Assembly (NCBI GenBank): GCA_947624785.1
Contig: CANQLV010000002.1
Location: 1 to 64,000 of the forward strand
Direction of reading: 5' to 3'
Length of the DNA: 64,000 nt
Source of the DNA: Akkermansia muciniphila
GTDB lineage: Bacteria; Verrucomicrobiota; Verrucomicrobiia; Verrucomicrobiales; Akkermansiaceae
In this document: piece by piece, positions 61,341-64,000 of the stretch
Position numbering within the stretch: position 1 is the first letter of the stretch
How the letters are laid out: the number at the start of each line of letters is the position of its first letter
Notes under the pieces: generated by a model
The model's input: the letters and a program-made list of their open reading frames with translations, nothing else
Database searches by the model: none
Told to the model about the DNA's origin: nothing
Program-made: the position numbers and the translations under genes

Positions 61341-61415
61341 GTTCCGGGTTGTCCGTTGGTGGCGTGCTGTCCAGGGAAGAGGTTGTTCCTCCAAGGAGCG
61401 GTCTTGTTCTGCGGA

Positions 61416-61455
61416 AATAAAAAGGGCCGTCCCCAATGAATGGAACAGCCCTTTC
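61416..61455 (-). terminator. Rho-independent terminator of gcvP
   Basis: On the minus strand an AAAGGGC/GCCCTTT-based stem with inner G-U and G-C pairs (61421-61455) is followed by TTTTTATT (61416-61423). It lies 24 bases past the gcvP stop and between convergent genes. Confidence 0.75.
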
Positions 61456-61478
61456 CAGGTTAAAAGTTATATTTGGCG

Positions 61479-64000
61479 TTACGCTTCCACGGCCTTGGAG
61501 AATTCCTCCACCGTGTCACAGGTGCAGACCAGGTTGCGGTCCCCGTAGACGTTGTCCACCCGGCCCACATACGGCCAGAATTTATGGATGCGCAGGCCGG
61601 CTGCCGGATAGGCCGCCTCACTGCGGGAGTAGGGATGCCGCCATTCGTCGGCGGAGACCATTTCCGCGGTATGGGGGGAGTTTTTCAGGACGTTGTCTTC
61701 CTTGTCCGCCGTGCCGTTGATGACAGCCGTGATTTCCGCATGAATGCGTTCCATGGCTTCGATGAAGCGGTCCAGTTCCTCCTTGGGTTCCGATTCCGTG
61801 GGTTCCACCATCAGGGTTCCCGGAACGGGGAAGGACATGGTGGGGCCGTGGAAGCCGTAGTCCATGAGCCGCTTGGCGATGTCATCCACGGTGAGGCCGG
61901 CGTCATGGGTAAGCTGGCGCGGGTCCAGGATGCATTCATGAGCCACCAGCCCTTTGTTGCCGGAGTAGAGGACCGGGAAGAGGGGGCCGAGTTTTCTGGC
62001 GATGTAGTTGGCGTTCAGGATAGCCATTTCCGTGGCTTCCTTGAGGCCTTCCGGCCCCATCATGGAGAGGTACATCCAGCAGATGGCGGCAATGGAGGCA
62101 CTTCCCCACGCTGCGGAGGCCACAGCTCCTTCCTCATGGCCCAGCGTGAGGTGGCCGGGCAGGAAGGGAACGAGGTGTTCCGCCACGCCGATGGGCCCGA
62201 TGCCGGGGCCGCCGCCGCCGTGCGGCATCGCAAAAGTTTTATGCAGGTTCAGGTGGCAGACGTCTGCGCCGATGCAGCCGGGGCAGGTCAGCCCCACTTG
62301 GGCGTTCATGTTGGCGCCGTCCATGTACACTTGGCCGCCGTTGGCGTGGACGATGTCACAGAGTTCCCTGATGGTTTGTTCATATACCCCGTGCGTGGAG
62401 GGGTAGGTGACCATGATGCAGGAGAGGTTGTCCCGGTGGGCTTCCGCCTGGGCTTTCAGGTCCTCCATGTCGATGTTGCCGCCTTCGTCGCATTTGACGG
62501 GCACCACCTTGAGGCCCGCCATGGCGGAGGAAGCGGGGTTCGTTCCGTGGGCGGAGGTTGGGATGAGGCAGACGTCGCGGTGGCCTTCTCCGGCGTGCTT
62601 CTGGTAGCGGCGGATGGCCAGCAGGCCGGCGTATTCCCCCGCCGCGCCCGCGTTGGGCTGGAGGGAGACGGCGGCAAAGCCCGTGATTTTCGCCAGGCGG
62701 TCGGACAGGATGGAGAGCATTTCCCGAATGCCTTCCGACTGGTCCGCCGGAACAAAGGGATGCAGGGAGCTGGTTTCCGGCCACGTGATGGGGATCATCT
62801 CGGAAGCGGCGTTCAGCTTCATCGTGCAGGAACCCAGAGGGATCATGGCTTCGTTCAGGGCCAGGTCCCGTGATTCCAGACGGCGGATGTAGCGCATCAT
62901 TTCCGTTTCGGAATGGTAGGAGTTGAAGGCCTTTTCCGTGCAGAAGGGCGTCTGGCGCGTATGGACTGGGGCCCAGGCGGGAGTCCCGCAGCAGCAGGGG
63001 GCGGAGGCTTCCGCGCCTGCAAGGGCGGACGCCAGCGCCGCTACGTCTGCGCAGGTAGCGGTTTCATCCAGGGAAATGGTGACGTGGTCGGCATCTGCCT
63101 TGCGGATGTTGTAGCCCGCTTCCAGGGCTTTCCGGACCATGGCGTCCGCCTGGCCGGGGACGGTCAGCAGCAGGGTATCAAAGAAGTCCTTGTTTTCAAT
63201 GGTGATGCCGGCGGCCGTGAGCGCCTTGTACAGGCTTTTGGTTTTCCGGTGGATTTCCGTGCCGATGCGCTTGAGGCCTTCCTGCCCGTGGTATACGGCG
63301 TAGAAAGCGGCGAGCACGGCCAGAAGCACCTGGGCGGTGCAGATGTTGGAGGTGGCCTTGTCACGGCGGATGTGCTGTTCCCGCGTTTGCAGGGCCAGGC
63401 GGTAGGCCGGGCGTCCCTGGGTGTCTATGGACATGCCGATGAGGCGGCCGGGCATGCGGCGCTTCAGGGCGTCCGTGCAGGACATGTAGGCGGCGTGGGG
63501 GCCGCCGAAGCCCATCGGAACGCCGAAGCGCTGCGTATTGCCGATGCAGATGTCAGCGCCGAAGGCGCCGGGCTCCCGGATGACGGTGAGGGCCATAAGG
63601 TCCGCCGCCACGACGCAGAGCGCGCCCGCGGCATGCACGCGGGAGAAGAAGTCCGTGTAGTCGCAAATGCGGCCGAGCGTGTCCGGATACTGGACAAGCG
63701 CTCCGGCCAGGTCCGCGCCGACGGAGGCGGGGTCAAAGGAGGCCCAGTCCCCCACCAGGATGTTGACGCCCTGGAAGGCGGCGCGGGTGCGGATGACGCT
63801 GATGGTCTGGGGATGGCAGGTGTCCGCCACAAAGAAGGTGTTCGCCTTCGGGCGCGCGTTCCGGCACATGGTGACGGCTTCCGAGGCAGCGGTGCCTTCA
63901 TCCAGCAGGGAGGCGTTCGCCACCGGCAGGCCCGTCAGGGAGGAAACCATGGTCTGGAAGTTCATGAGCATTTCCAGGCGCCCCTGGGCGATTTCCGGCT
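61479..64000 (-). CDS. gcvP: Glycine dehydrogenase (decarboxylating), P protein (5' partial)
   Basis: The frame runs off the right edge, so about 100-120 N-terminal residues are missing; reading upstream of the first Met in the window gives [10 protein letters not shown], a normal GcvP sequence. The C-terminal half has the PLP lysine in [23 protein letters not shown] and [32 protein letters not shown]. It also shows [27 protein letters not shown] and [19 protein letters not shown]. It decarboxylates glycine in the glycine cleavage system. It is a fused single-chain form (both halves in one protein). Confidence 0.97.
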   Translation of the reverse strand, partial: PEIAQGRLEMLMNFQTMVSSLTGLPVANASLLDEGTAASEAVTMCRNARPKANTFFVADTCHPQTISVIRTRAAFQGVNILVGDWASFDPASVGADLAGALVQYPDTLGRICDYTDFFSRVHAAGALCVVAADLMALTVIREPGAFGADICIGNTQRFGVPMGFGGPHAAYMSCTDALKRRMPGRLIGMSIDTQGRPAYRLALQTREQHIRRDKATSNICTAQVLLAVLAAFYAVYHGQEGLKRIGTEIHRKTKSLYKALTAAGITIENKDFFDTLLLTVPGQADAMVRKALEAGYNIRKADADHVTISLDETATCADVAALASALAGAEASAPCCCGTPAWAPVHTRQTPFCTEKAFNSYHSETEMMRYIRRLESRDLALNEAMIPLGSCTMKLNAASEMIPITWPETSSLHPFVPADQSEGIREMLSILSDRLAKITGFAAVSLQPNAGAAGEYAGLLAIRRYQKHAGEGHRDVCLIPTSAHGTNPASSAMAGLKVVPVKCDEGGNIDMEDLKAQAEAHRDNLSCIMVTYPSTHGVYEQTIRELCDIVHANGGQVYMDGANMNAQVGLTCPGCIGADVCHLNLHKTFAMPHGGGGPGIGPIGVAEHLVPFLPGHLTLGHEEGAVASAAWGSASIAAICWMYLSMMGPEGLKEATEMAILNANYIARKLGPLFPVLYSGNKGLVAHECILDPRQLTHDAGLTVDDIAKRLMDYGFHGPTMSFPVPGTLMVEPTESEPKEELDRFIEAMERIHAEITAVINGTADKEDNVLKNSPHTAEMVSADEWRHPYSRSEAAYPAAGLRIHKFWPYVGRVDNVYGDRNLVCTCDTVEEFSKAVEA

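Noticed and set aside
1..64000. CRISPR arrays, tRNA or rRNA genes, insertion sequences, prophage genes
   Set aside because: No regularly spaced repeats, cloverleaf-like intergenic segments, transposase or phage proteins were recognised; a covariance-model scan would settle small RNAs.

Overview
The window is chromosomal DNA from a Verrucomicrobiota bacterium, most probably Akkermansia or a close relative. This is inferred from the moderately high GC content and from the gene mix: mucin-directed secreted enzymes (a GH110-type alpha-galactosidase, an FGly sulfatase, a sialate O-acetylesterase and an SGNH esterase), Gram-negative envelope genes (waaA) and a full set of housekeeping genes. No rRNA, tRNA, CRISPR array, insertion sequence or prophage was recognised.

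Layout. 1-2.4 kb: AT-rich end of an RHS polymorphic toxin with a JAB/MPN-like tip, followed by an overlapping partner gene. 2.6-4.5 kb: SprT-like protein and an HGSNAT-like acyltransferase. 4.6-9.8 kb: a tightly coupled plus-strand operon (WecE-type sugar aminotransferase, GNAT, GT2, two ArnE/F-like small membrane proteins, polytopic GT-C-like protein), read here as a lipid-linked amino-sugar glycosylation pathway. 9.9-13.4 kb: secreted protein, then bioB-bioA. 13.7-16.9 kb: GT2 plus YfhO-like GT-C. 17.3-22 kb: Fur-like regulator-sufC-sufB-sufD, then rplU-rpmA. 22-36 kb: tsaE, a lipoprotein/hydrolase pair, GH110, another GT-C protein, PPK2, rsmD-waaA, a retropepsin-like protein, rsgA, coaB and a cysteine desulfurase. 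36.6-44.8 kb: GNAT, DeoR regulator, a Nudix-PPK2 fusion, a TPR protein, an M23 peptidase, a lipoprotein, coaC and a RelE-like gene. 44.9-50 kb: ECF sigma factor, membrane protein and HtrA-like pseudoprotease, then purM-purF. 50-64 kb: DoxX, the two esterases, a DEAD-box helicase, a low-GC pair of unknowns, the sulfatase, a GYF-DUF805 protein, a frameshifted hydrolase and gcvP, which runs off the right edge.

The most interesting signal is a pair of candidate invertible promoters. Two intergenic regions (16911-17090 and 26296-26466) each carry two inverted copies of a site of the form CGGAT-N5-ATCCG, about 160 bp apart. Within each pair the central five bases are identical once one copy is reverse-complemented, as a recombinase crossover region would require. 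Both lie directly upstream of membrane-glycosylation genes, and a sigma70-like promoter (or at least its -35 box) lies inside the invertible segment and points at the gene. This suggests phase-variable surface glycosylation driven by a recombinase encoded outside the window.

Other points worth a look are the Nudix-PPK2 fusion, the RHS toxin with an intact JAMM residue set, the sigma/membrane protein/pseudoprotease operon, a Fur-type regulator without CXXC motifs at the head of the suf operon, coaB and coaC encoded 9 kb apart, and an alpha/beta-hydrolase pseudogene broken by three frameshifts.
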